From Epiperipatus broadwayi (taxonomy: Eukaryota; Onychophora; Udeonychophora; Euonychophora; Peripatidae), in NCBI GenBank assembly GCA_028023455.1, contig JAQFVV010000153.1, forward strand, positions 1,682,212-1,746,211: DNA of 64,000 nt, written 5' to 3'. This document shows, one piece after another, positions 1 through 9,590 of the stretch (position 1 is the first letter of the stretch; every line of letters begins with the position of its first letter). A model generated the notes under the pieces. It saw only the letters and a program-made list of their open reading frames with translations, searched no databases and was not told the DNA's origin. A program made the translations under genes and the position numbers.

Positions 1-1610
1 AAGCTTTGTCATAGAAAACTCTAATTCTAGAACTGGTAAACAATTGAAAGATAAAAGTATTATGGGTAATAGAAATGAGAGAGTTATAGACTTGTAGAGT
101 TTGGAGGGAAAAATTATATTATGAATTCTTCTTTTGCATTGGAAATGAACATGGAAGCAGCCAAATGAAGATATAGCAGAAGTGGATTATATTTTGATTA
201 ATGGAAGATATATATTTCAAGATTGTAATATTCTGAATAAATTCAACACAAGAGTGATCATCGATTAGTCAGACGTAAGATACTTATTAATGCAAAACTA
301 GAGAGACAAAAATTATGAAAAATAAACAGTATTCACATTTGATATTCCTGACAGTCAGAAACATTCCAATAAATTTTAATTAGAACTTGCAAATCGTTTT
401 TAAATATTAACAAATATTGAACATGATACAGATTTGAACTAAATCAATAGGATGATAAGTGATACATTTTTAAAAAACTGTAACAAAAATAGCTGGTAGA
501 AAAAAAAATAGCAACTGACAGGTAAATTTTTTACTGAGACAAAACAATTTATAAAGAAAAGAAGGAATATGATAATATATAAAAGTGATACATTAAGAAG
601 GATTAAATATCTAGAATTTTGTTAAATGGGTGTAAAAAAATTAATAATAATAGAAGAGAATAAAAGTCTCAAATTTATTTCTGCAATACATTATACGCAA
701 TAAACAAGAAAAAGTATCTTTTACAATTGTTATATTTTTTAATTGGGGGATTTTAAATAAAATGAGACATGTAATTATCTGTGAAGAAGAAAAAAGCTTC
801 AGGTAATAATGGAATTAAATCGACATCTTAAAAAAAGCAGGTGAAGAAATTTTAAAAATGTAGACATTGTTATATACAAATTTCTAAATGATAAAGATAT
901 ATCAGAATTTTGAAGAAAGCAAAATTAATATCAATATTTTATAAAGTGATATAGAAGATATTAGAAATTGTAGATCTATCAGTTCTGTACAAAATTTTTA
1001 ATAAGATAATTAAAACTGTCTACAGCAATTTTGGATTTTAATCAACTAAGGGAACAAACTGGATTTAAAAGTGGTTTTAGTACTATGATCATATCCAATT
1101 ATTGAGAGAAGTTATAGAAAAAAACAAAGAATTTGAATTTCCATTCGCTTTGGATTTGTCAATTATGAAAAGGCATTTGACTCTATAAGTATTTTTTCAG
1201 TAATTATAGCATTGCATCATCAAGATATAAACCCAGGATATTATCATACTTTAAAGAATATTTTAAAAAATGCAACAATGATTATATTACATAGTGTTAC
1301 TAGGAAGATAAACATTGAGAAGAGTGTATAGCAGGGTAATTCCATATCTCCAAAACTTTTTACAACAATTTTGCAAAAAATATTTTGTGGATTAAAATGT
1401 GAAGCTAAAGTAATAAAAGTAAATAGACATTACTTAAGCCATTTAGATTTTGCAGTTGGTGTAATTGTTTTTGCAAATAATGTTTCAGATTTTCATAAAA
1501 TGTTGCAAGAGTTATCTGTTAAAAGTAAAAAAATAAAACTAAAGATAAATATTAATGTTAAAAAAGACTAAAGTAATGTTCAGTGATTTTTTTTTTTTTT
1601 TCAAATAAAA
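1..1610 (+). pseudogene. Decayed RTE-like LINE: endonuclease end and reverse transcriptase
   Basis: Joining frames across many frameshifts and stops gives a non-LTR retrotransposon polyprotein. Around 60-310 the reading NERVIDL, then EVDYILINGRYIFQD and ILNKFNTR, resembles the C-terminal part of an APE-type endonuclease (the IDYIL and SDHR region). From about 780 come KKASGNNGIK, YEKAFDSI (RT motif A; the first catalytic Asp is read there) and QGNSISPKLFTTIL (motif B). At 1371-1571 an open stretch covers HLDFAVGVIVFANN, where the usual FADD of motif C has become FAVG, so the catalytic Asp pair is lost. The wording of these motifs is that of the RTE group. The copy runs off the left edge of the window, so its 5' end is not visible. 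It is dead; only the 66-codon piece stays open. Confidence 0.75.
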
Positions 1611-1644
1611 AATAAAGACAAATAATAATGAGCTTATGTGTTTA

Positions 1645-1838
1645 ATGTTTCCATCATCTAGAATTTATTGTTACATTTTTTTTTAGAAAAATTCACACTT
1701 TATTTAAACTTTTAAGTACATTCAGCTGTAAGTAATAGCACACAGGTTAGTTAGTATATAATATTTTGAGTGGTATTAATCTCATTGTTTCTTTAGATCT
1801 AAAAAACCATTTAACAATTCTAAATGATGGAAATAGTC
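1645..1838. repeat. Short TIR element (MITE), family M1
   Basis: A sequence close to TTTCCATCATCTAGAATT at 1648-1665 is repeated inverted at 1812-1836 (AATTCTAAATGATGGAAA). The unit is about 190 bp and has no coding capacity. A longer relative with the same termini lies at 3498-4469. Confidence 0.6.
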
Positions 1839-2162
1839 TAAAATGTAATTATGAATAAAATAGCATCATTACAAACTTTCAAACAAGCATTCTACATATG
1901 ACCTGCATTCTATCCATCCCTCTTCTGTGTATTTAAATGGATAATATCCTATACATGAGGGGTCAGAGTGTCTTGAGGTCAACATGGGCATAACAATAAT
2001 ATTGTCATCAATGTGGGATTTGGCACTCAGATTTTCTATGGTATGGATGGCTGAAGAGTTGGAGGTTGGAGTAAATTGAAGCTTGTCCATTAAAGTATGA
2101 GGATTTGCTATCTTAATATAAACTAAGCACTGATTATATATATATGTGTGTGTGGGAAATGA

Positions 2163-2205
2163 TAGTCGGGACCAACTGGTGAATGCTGTTTCAGCACGAA
2201 ATACA
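2163..2205 (+). ncRNA. Hammerhead-like motif, variant core
   Basis: CTGGTGA (2176-2182, one change from the hammerhead core CTGATGA) is followed by the hairpin TGCTG-TTT-CAGCA (2184-2196) and then CGAAAT (2197-2202). This is the order of a hammerhead core, helix II and GAAA. GTC stands 5' of it at 2165-2167. The helix III/GTC cleavage side is not clear downstream. With the altered core base it would probably be inactive. It sits directly upstream of a tRNA-like repeat. Confidence 0.3.
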
Positions 2206-2214
2206 TATATTGAT

Positions 2215-2335
2215 AATTATTTATCTTTTCTACATGTGTGTGGTCATGTGTATCAGTGTATAGGATAGTTTGGATAGTTGAAGGGTGCTTGAACGTCTGT
2301 GTTCAAATCCCCTATATGTTTAGATAATTATAATT
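2215..2335 (+). repeat. tRNA-like SINE repeat, copy 1
   Basis: Contains GTGTTCAAATCCCCTATAT (2300-2318), a good match to an RNA polymerase III B box, with GTGTATCAGTG and GATAGTTTGGA upstream where an A box would lie. At least five further copies are found in the window, near 8930, 12985, 24115, 24240 and 24350. The repeated unit extends 5' to TTTATCTTTTCTACATG. Confidence 0.55.
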
Positions 2336-2662
2336 TTATCATAAATACTTTTATATTTACAAATAAAATGAGATAATTTAAACTTAACCAAAAATATAAA
2401 TTAAAAAATAACTAATGAAATATAACACAGGACTCACTTGAGATATGCATACTCTTAATGTCATCAAACTCGTATCTGAAATTATCAGAATTTTATAAAG
2501 ATAAATGTATGTTACTTATTTTAAAAGAGCAAAAGAAATTACTTACTTAAAGTAGCATATTTTTCAGCCTTTTTTTTTTTTTTTGCTATTTACAATAACC
2601 TTAGAAAACAATAATTGTTGACAGATTGCAGTGCTTAATAAATCTTTGTCCTGTGCTTTCCT

Positions 2663-2721
2663 ATCCAAAATCACGAGACTAATTTCAAGTTTATGGCTTT
2701 CATCAGTAAAGGGTTTGGGAT
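2663..2721 (-). ncRNA. Hammerhead ribozyme motif (type I, short helix III), copy in Penelope-derived repeat
   Basis: Reading the minus strand: CTGATGA (plus 2700-2706), helix II AAG..CTT, GAAAT (2682-2686), a two-base loop TA, then GTC (2677-2679). Outer helix I is formed by ATCCCAAA (2714-2721) and TTTTGGAT (2663-2670), with one bulged base. The same arrangement is seen at 6140-6200 and 8093-8151, with paired bases largely kept in each copy. A GAAAY-TA-GTC end is the pattern of hammerheads with a two-base-pair helix III, which work as dimers. The inner part of helix I is eroded in this copy. Confidence 0.55.
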
Positions 2722-2729
2722 CTTGGAAC

Positions 2730-3497
2730 AGTGCATGTGATGTTTTATTGGTTTATTTTTGTTTATTATTTATTTACCAACAATATATATATAATTGAGT
2801 TTGTAATGTACAAATAATCACACAGAAACAATATTTATATATAACTTTTTTTATTAATCAGTAAATGTTCTGATTTTTTGATTAAGTACATGTTTAAAGT
2901 ACTGATATAAATCGAGATGTGTTCAGGGCATTGTGGATTCTAGATAATTAACTATTTTTCCATTTCTGAGAATTATGATCGTAAAAAAAAAAAAAAAGAT
3001 GTATTTTTAAATGCGAGGAATATAGTTATTTCTTCTTTTGATTTCTGAAAACTGTTCTACTTCTGAGCCAATCTTTTACTTCTACTGGCTTTTTTAAAAA
3101 AAACATATATTAATCTTTTCATTATTATTATTTTAAGAAAATCTACATATGGAACATTTAGTGATAAATCTAATATAAGCATATAAAGATAGATTAAGTA
3201 ATATTAATATTAGTAAGTTTTTCCCCTTTAAAATCAATTTAATTTTTATTCAAATAAAATAGAAAAATATTCAAAGCAGACTCCTTTGATGTGGAACGTA
3301 GATAGCTTCGAGCTAAAGAATTGGAATGTTGCTATTAAAACTTTTTTTAATACATTTGCAGAAATAAATATTCTACTGTATTAGGTAAAAAAGAAAAAAA
3401 GAATAAGAATAATAATGCATTTAAAATATAAATAAATTTACGTTAAAGTATTTGTCTGAAAGTTTAAAATTATGTCATTTTCCTGGTAATTATATGT
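2730..3497. other. AT-rich spacer
   Basis: Homopolymer runs and AT-rich sequence. I see no coding signal and no repeat that I can place. Confidence 0.5.
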
Positions 3498-4469
3498 TGA
3501 ACTATTTCCATCATCTAGAATTAAATGTTAAATATTTTTATAAAAGTTTAAACTTTATTTAAACTTCTAAAATACGGTCAAGTGATAGTAGTAACATTTA
3601 GATTACTATAGCACAATGTTTTGATTAATATTCTGTTCTCTTCTTCAAGTTTTGCTGGCATGAACGGTAACAATACTACCATGAGAATTAATCCTGGGAT
3701 CTTTAGATTTATGATTACTGAATTTAAAGCAATACTGTAACCAACTAGTATACTTAATCATAGATAAGTGTCAGTAAAAATTTTATATACTTTTAATAAG
3801 GGTCTTACTGATTTCTCCAATATTTTTTAGGGTAAGATTAATTAGTTTCCAAACATTATGAATTATCACATAAAGTTAACTTATGGAATTATATGCATCA
3901 TCCTATGAGTATCTTTTTTAAATTTTTTTTAATTTTTTTCCCTCTTACCAGTATTTTTATCTTTTCCCAATTGAACATAAAAAAATGTAAAAAGAAAAAA
4001 ATGTAAAGAAGCTAAATCACGTGTCAGTACCAAATAGTCCCATAAGACAACCAAGTAGGATAATTCATAATGTTTGAAAATCAATTCCTTAAGTAAAAAA
4101 ATAAAGAAATCAGGAGAACCTTCATAAATAAGTACATGAATATCTAGTTGGTTATAGTATTATCTTAAATTTAGTATTTACAAATCTAAAGATCTCAGAT
4201 TCAATTCCCATATTAATACTAACACATTAGTCCAGCAATATTTGAAGAAGATATAACTATTTACAAATCTAAGGATTCAATTCTCATATTATTATTGACA
4301 CTGTTCAGTCTGGCAACATCTGAAGAAAGGATGAGAATAATATTACTTAAAAGATTATTTGTACTAGGCATACGAACCTGTCTGCTATTCCTAATAGTTC
4401 AATGTATGAAAAAAGTTTAAACTTTTGTGAAGATTTAATTATTAATTCTAGATGATAGAAATAATCCAA
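3498..4469. repeat. Long TIR element, family M1, with a palindromic interior
   Basis: Termini ACTATTTCCATCATCTAGAA (3501-3520) and TTCTAGATGATAGAAATAAT (4446-4465) are inverted repeats. Both are followed inward by AGTTTAAACTTT-like sequence. The interior is itself roughly palindromic: CAAACATTATGAATTATC (3852-3869) recurs inverted near 4059-4075, and the stretch around 3650-3715 recurs inverted at 4178-4245 and again at 4262-4340. It encodes no protein and is best read as a non-autonomous foldback or MITE-type element. Confidence 0.6.
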
Positions 4470-4944
4470 TATATAAATATGTTACAGTAGGTTTTCTTTT
4501 AACAAAATAAATTTACCTTCATATAATGATGTGCATATATTATTTATATTTAAAAATCTATTTTACAAATCGATAACTTTTTTTACATGGAAATGTTTAA
4601 TGCAGAACATTAGTAAAACTATGTCATAATTCAAAAATCAGGAATCTTTGGGCAGATTATTCACTAACTTATATTACTGTGCAAATAGTTCGTAGTGTCT
4701 ATTCTTCAAATAAATTTTTTTCATCAAGAACTAATGCAATGATTTTTTTTATTATAAAGATGTGTGAGTTGTCTGTTTTTTTAAAAAAAAATTGACATAA
4801 AAAAATATGATAAGCTGTCTTAAAATATTTCCAGAAATTGAATTTTGGAAAGAGTACAATAATAAGACTCTATTTAATTTCTTAAAAATACTTTAATGCT
4901 AAGAGCAATAATTTAATCTGTCTTGTTCCATTGCCAAATCCACT

Positions 4945-5022
4945 TAATATTAATATCATTTACTTTCTTTATTACTTTTACAATGCTTCATATAAAAAAA
5001 TGTTGACATCATCATCATCATC

Positions 5023-5109
<87 letters not shown>

Positions 5110-5507
5110 TAAAATATATGAATATACAACAATAGAGTTAAATATTAAAACAAAAAAAAAATTAAAAAGAATAAAATAAAAAATAAATGAAATAAAAATT
5201 ATATAGGGAAGTATTGTTTGATAAATATAAAATATAAAACAGGTTAAAATGTAATATATATAAAAAGATAATAATTATATAGAGAGGTATATAAAGATAT
5301 ATGTGGGTATATAAATAATAATTATAAAATAAAATATATGCGTAAAATGTAAAATTATATGATCATGTATATTTGTATTTATGTATTTGTACTGTGTTTG
5401 TTATAGTGCTGAAGAAGGCTGCTGAAGCAATCAAAACTGTCAGTAGTGGGTTGTAATTATATGAAGAATTGTAAAAGTAATAAAGAAAGTAAATGATATT
5501 AATATTA
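4945..5507. repeat. Inverted-repeat element with an (ATA)n core
   Basis: Arms of about 48-50 bp, differing at essentially one base, lie at 4945-4993 and 5458-5507 (arm core TTTACTTTCTTTATTACTTT). Between them are a CATCAT run, a perfect (ATA)n tract (about 5013-5108), AT-rich filler, and at 5409-5440 a CTGAAGA..GGCTGC..GC..CAAAACTGTC motif that looks like a decayed hammerhead core. The near-identical arms suggest recent origin or correction. Confidence 0.65.
5013..5108. repeat. (ATA)n microsatellite
   Basis: About 32 uninterrupted ATA/AAT units, preceded by a short CAT repeat (4997-5012). It lies between the arms of the inverted-repeat element. Confidence 0.95.
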
Positions 5508-5508
5508 T

Positions 5509-5984
5509 ATAGCAGTAATTTTATGTGCCTAATATTTCACAGAGAAAATTAACTTTTTGTGAGTGCAAGAGTTGTTAGTAGACTACAAAAAACATTGTGG
5601 ATCCAGATTAACTCAGTTTATTAAAACAATCTAATATTTTGGTTTTTTGATTAAATAAAAACATCTTTCTTAACTTTGGTGTGAAACACTTTTGTATAAA
5701 AATTTTATATTATTGCTACATTACTCAAAAAAACTTTACAACTAATTTTAGAAGTTATCTTTTTTTTTTAACTATACTAAATATAACTTTTTTGCTAACT
5801 GTACCAGAGATGATAAAACTATTATACTTTGCTTGCCCATTGAAATAAAATAAATAATTTAGATTTTTTTAGCATTTAGATCTTTTTTATTTTGTTAATC
5901 TTTTGAATTTATTCTTATAGAAACTTCTCCATAATTAGAAAATATCCACTTTCAACTAGCAAAATGTTAAGATTGAACCACTAA
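5509..5984. other. AT-rich spacer
   Basis: No coding signal or recognisable repeat seen. Confidence 0.5.
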
Positions 5985-6250
5985 ACATCATATGATGACT
6001 ATTTTTTATACTTATACAAGCTATTAAAACAGTAACAAACTCTCCATATTATACTGTCATCCAATGCAAACCAGAGTAATCAATGGACATAATCATTTGA
6101 AAATTGCACTGGATCCTAAGATCTAGATGCAGTATTCTCAAATCCAAGACTTCTCGCAGATGAAAGCCACAAGCTAGAAACAAGTCTAGGGATATTGAAT
6201 GAGTATGTATTAGTTAGGAATTTTATGCACATACCTTTTTTCATCCATTT
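5985..6250. mobile_element. Penelope-derived repeat, two halves in inverted orientation
   Basis: The stretch 5985-6092 reads, on the minus strand, as the 3' half of the repeat family (CCATTGATTACTCTGGTTTG to ATGATGTTTAGTGGTT). The stretch 6100-6250 reads on the plus strand as its 5' half, including the hammerhead motif. The two halves meet near 6093-6100, so one is flipped relative to the other. Relatives lie at 7770-7870, 8036-8300, 33905-34110 and 48395-48505. Assignment to Penelope rests on the hammerhead and on the GIY-YIG fragment that follows the 8036 copy. Confidence 0.55.
6140..6200 (+). ncRNA. Hammerhead ribozyme motif, one core base changed
   Basis: CAGATGA (6157-6163; CTGATGA expected), helix II AGC-CACAA-GCT (6165-6175), GAAAC (6177-6181), loop AA, then GTC (6184-6186). 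ATCCAA (6142-6147) pairs only partly with ATTGAAT downstream. The layout matches 8093-8151. The core change should abolish cleavage, so this is probably a dead copy. Confidence 0.5.
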
Positions 6251-7632
6251 AATACTAATGGATAAACTATTATATTATGTCATGCAGTCATCATTTATTA
6301 TCCCCCCTATAATATACAAATGAATAAATAAAGAAAGCAATTAAAAATTTTATGTTTAATAAATATATTTGAATTTTCAGTGAATGAAGAATGAATGAAT
6401 GATTTATTTATTAAAATTAGAATATTTTATGTCGTATTGAATGTACAATGGACTTTATTAAATTGGAAAGAAAGAAAAATTTCAAGCTTTACATACTAAT
6501 GTTTCAAAGACTGTGTTATTGTTGTTATTAGGTAATATGAAAAAAAACTCAGCAAAAAAAAAGAACATTTTTTTCTTCAAAAAATTTTTTATTTTATTTT
6601 ACATACTTTCTTTAACAGTTTGTGGATTTGTAAGAAAAATTATAATTTATTGTGAATAAAGATCGTGTTGGGAGAGAAAGAACATAAACTCCCCTTAGTT
6701 AATATCTGCATAAATAAATCTAATAATAAGTGCCTATTGAACTCTACATTTTTATTTATCATTGTGGAATGTTAAAGAAGATATCAAGGGAGAACAGAAC
6801 CCTAATCCAATCATTAAATACTGAACTTGGTAATAAATGCCAATAAATAAATATTTTCTAAAATTATCTAATCAAATAACTTTTATTTATTTTTTATAAT
6901 CAAAGAAATAACAGTAATCCACCAATAGATATCTATCCAATTTTTCTTTCTTTTAATAATTTCATTTATTAATTGGTATACATCTAGCTAATAAATCAAG
7001 TAAATAAGACTTAAGTTGATTATTGATGCAAACTTTAGAAAATAAATCAAAATTAAAATATAGCTAATATTTAACATTAAATTTAAATGTATAAAATGAC
7101 CATTATAACAAAAGTATTACTTGATTTAAAGAATATGAGATATATATAATAATATTAAAAATTATTTTTATGTTTTGTGAAAGATTATGTATTTAACTCT
7201 TTTGTGAACATGCATATTAATGATCTTTAGGTACAAATTGTACCTAGCAATAAAATCTGACAGGGATAGATTATAAGTGTACAATAAATTGTGTTAGATT
7301 GCAATATGCTATTTATCTTAACCAATTCAATGAGTTGATATGTATCTTAATAAACTTATAGTTTATTATTAATCTAGGCATCATTTGAGTTACCTCTTAC
7401 ATAAATTATTTTACTTCTAATATATTTAGTTGTACATTCCATATTATATGAAAATAAATTATTTACTTATTGAACCTTATTTTTCCTTTCCAAACAAATA
7501 CTTATCTTTAGATTCATAGGTACCTTATAAATTCATGAATCTATTATATGTAAGTTTAGGTTATTATAAATCTATTTGTAGCTCAGTTTATTCATCTACC
7601 AGTTATATTGTTAGATTCCCAAGTACAGTGTT
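6251..7632. other. AT-rich spacer
   Basis: About 1.4 kb without a coding signal. There is a short ATGAATGA repeat near 6385-6405; nothing else can be placed. Confidence 0.5.
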
Positions 7633-7746
7633 TTATCCATTACATTTTTGACTTACCCAAATATGTAGGGCATTTGGGAGAACTGCTTAATTCAGAATTA
7701 TTATCCATTACATTTTGATTACCCAAATGTGTGGAGCATTTGTAGA
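7633..7746. repeat. Imperfect direct repeat, two units of about 64 bp
   Basis: TTATCCATTACATTTTTGACTTACCCAAAT..GCATTTG-type sequence at 7633-7676 recurs at 7700-7746 with a few changes. It lies just before a Penelope-derived repeat. Confidence 0.6.
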
Positions 7747-7769
7747 TGAGGCCGATTTTTATCCAGCTA

Positions 7770-7870
7770 TTGTCCATTACAATATGGAGAGTTTGCTATT
7801 ATTTTAATAGCTTATATAAGTATAGGAAGTTGTAATTATGTGATGTTTAATGGTTTAATACCAATCCTGC
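7770..7870 (+). mobile_element. Penelope-derived repeat, 3' half
   Basis: GTCCATTAC..TATGGAGAGTTTGC..TTTAATAGC..TATAAG..TGTGATGTTTAATGGTTT matches the 3' halves of the family copies at 5985-6092 (inverted) and 33990-34110. Confidence 0.5.
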
Positions 7871-8035
7871 CTATGGAATAGTGGTGGTTATAATTATTAA
7901 AAAACCAAAGAAACTAAAATGTATAGATACTGAACTAAGTTAAATCTAGATGACTATAGAAGTGAGTAAGTTTGGATTGAAAAACCTTGGTGTTTTTGTT
8001 TTGTACTCATAGTTCTATTGTTAATTAAAAATATA

Positions 8036-8300
8036 AATCATCTCTACTGAAGGATTACATTGGTTCCTAAGTTCTAGGTGCAATGCTTTCAAATCCAAGG
8101 CTTCTCACTGATGAAAGCCACAAGCTAGAAACTAGTCTGGGAATATTGGATGAGTATGCACTAGATATGAATTTTATGCACAAACCTTCTTACATTCATT
8201 AATTACTTTAGTTTACAGTAGGTGACAATATTGTATCAAGAGTTTGCTATTGTTTTAAAATGTTAAAATAATAAAGTTTCTATCACTGAATTATCTCTAC
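8036..8300 (+). mobile_element. Penelope-derived repeat with hammerhead, upstream of a GIY-YIG remnant
   Basis: This is the most complete forward copy of the family. It runs from GGATTACATTGGTTCCTAAG (8052-8071) through the hammerhead (8093-8151) and GCACTAGATATGAATTTTAT (8159-8178) to an AGAGTTTGCTATTGTTTTAA end near 8260. In Penelope-like elements, such hammerhead-bearing terminal repeats (pseudo-LTRs) flank the ORF. Here the repeat lies only about 50 bp from the remains of the Penelope C-terminal endonuclease, so most of the ORF is deleted. Confidence 0.6.
8093..8151 (+). ncRNA. Hammerhead ribozyme motif (type I, two-base-pair helix III), best copy
   Basis: Core CTGATGA is at 8108-8114, GAAAC at 8128-8132 and the cleavage triplet GTC at 8135-8137, with a TA loop closing a two-base-pair helix III (A-U, C-G). 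Helix II is AGC-CACAA-GCT (8116-8126). Inner helix I is TTCTCA (8102-8107) with TGGGAA (8138-8143): six pairs, one a G-U wobble. Outer helix I is ATCCAA (8093-8098) with TTGGAT (8146-8151). All conserved catalytic bases are present. Only the A-A opposition at the base of helix II (8115/8127) is off, and the minus-strand copy at 2663-2721 has an A-T pair there. Such short helix III forms are known to act mainly as dimers. Activity is inferred, not shown. Confidence 0.7.
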
Positions 8301-8309
8301 CAAAGACTA

Positions 8310-8662
8310 TTCCTGGAGTAGTGTAAATTATCCCTTGTTTTGTAAGAAAGTATATATAGGTCAGAGTAGTTTGAGCTTAAATGAAAGAATAAAGGTATGT
8401 AAAAATAGGGTTAGAAATAAATTATTTTAGTTCTCCTTTGTATATCCATGAAAAAGATACAGGTCACACTATTAATTTTGATGAAGTTAAGATTATCTTC
8501 TTTGAGAGAAATGAAACAAAAAGAATTAAAGAATCTTTATTATTAAAAATTTATAATTTTGAAACAATTAACTTATTTAAAAGTTCTTTTAACATTAAAG
8601 ATGTATGGGAGGTAAGTGGAATTGTGGGTAATGTTTCATTTAAATATGTTGTTATTTTGTAG
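8310..8662 (+). pseudogene. Penelope-like element, GIY-YIG endonuclease domain (C-terminal remnant)
   Basis: Translating from 8341 gives CKKVYIGQSSLSLNERIK (YIG box encoded from 8353; Arg of LNERIK is the usual catalytic Arg position). A frameshift and stop follow near 8400-8430. From 8438 an open 74-codon stretch reads HEKDTGHTINFDEVKI, then ERNETKRIKESLLLKIYN, then FNIKDVWE. This is the order and wording of the GIY-YIG domain at the end of Penelope-like retroelement proteins: the HxxxxxHxxxF region, the Glu in KESLLLKIYN, and a closing W. The RT domain is missing. The fragment has the same orientation as the hammerhead repeat just upstream. Confidence 0.75.
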
Positions 8663-8771
8663 TTCTTTACATTTGAGAAAGTCTGCTTGTAGCAGTGAAG
8701 CCATTCGTAGGGTTTTAGAATTTATTTTTTGGGCTAATATGGTTAAGTTGTGAATTGGGGGTATTTATGAT

Positions 8772-8773
<2 letters not shown>

Positions 8774-8807
<34 letters not shown>

Positions 8808-8812
8808 GTAGT

Positions 8813-8852
<40 letters not shown>
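8774..8852. repeat. (TA)n tracts
   Basis: Two TA runs (about 8774-8807 and 8817-8852) separated by GTAGTATTATAA. GTAGTATTATAA-like sequence recurs after the second run, so the tract looks like a duplicated unit. Confidence 0.9.
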
Positions 8853-8855
<3 letters not shown>

Positions 8856-8929
8856 AGTAGTATTATAAATATACAATTAAATGTAGCTATATTAAATCTT
8901 TATGATTTATCTAAAGAATTTTGGCTGAA

Positions 8930-9050
8930 ATACACAGGCTTATATATACCTGTGTCTATGTATGTAATAGACAGGGTATGAGCACATGACCCACCACTCT
9001 CCACACTATCTCATAACACTGATACACCCGAACACACATATGTCTATTAC
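8930..9050 (-). repeat. tRNA-like SINE repeat, copy 2
   Basis: Highly similar to 12985-13115 and in the same orientation (shared plus-strand TATCTCATAACACTGAT, CACTCTCCAC, TATACCTGTGTCTA). On the minus strand the B-box position is degenerate (GTGCTCATACCC). Confidence 0.55.
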
Positions 9051-9590
9051 TAAAGAATTTTCTAAACTATTATAATCCATACTCATAAAAAGTAGACTAA
9101 TCTCAGAACAATACATATTTTGGATTATTCCTTTCTCAGGTATTTTTATATATGTATAGCTTAGCTTATAGTAAGGTGGGTAATTGGTTGTCATTAGTGC
9201 ACTACCTGCTATTGTCTGGTTTAAAATATCACTCACAAATTGCTGTTAAAAGTGATAATAAAAAATAGATTACAGATTACTTGTCATGTGTATTTGATTA
9301 TTTTATGCAATACAAAATTTACAAGTTCAATTAAAAGAGACATGGTGATTAACTAATTGATATATATTTTTTTTGTTTTTAATGAAAATATTTAATAAAA
9401 TTTATCCATATCAATGAAAGGTTTTGCTATTATATTAATCCAGTCTGATCTTTTAAGTATTTAAATAGCCTCTTTAATTGTTCTTTGATAGCATCACATC
9501 TGAATAAGATTTTAATATTAGCAAAACCTACATTAATGATAAAATAATATTTAAAACACATAAAGAGAATGTTAAGTTATTTGATTGTAT
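9051..9590. other. AT-rich spacer
   Basis: No coding signal or identifiable repeat seen. Confidence 0.5.

Noticed and set aside
4997-5012. CRISPR-like array
   Set aside because: Simple CAT/ATA microsatellite; no repeat-spacer structure, and the genome is eukaryotic.
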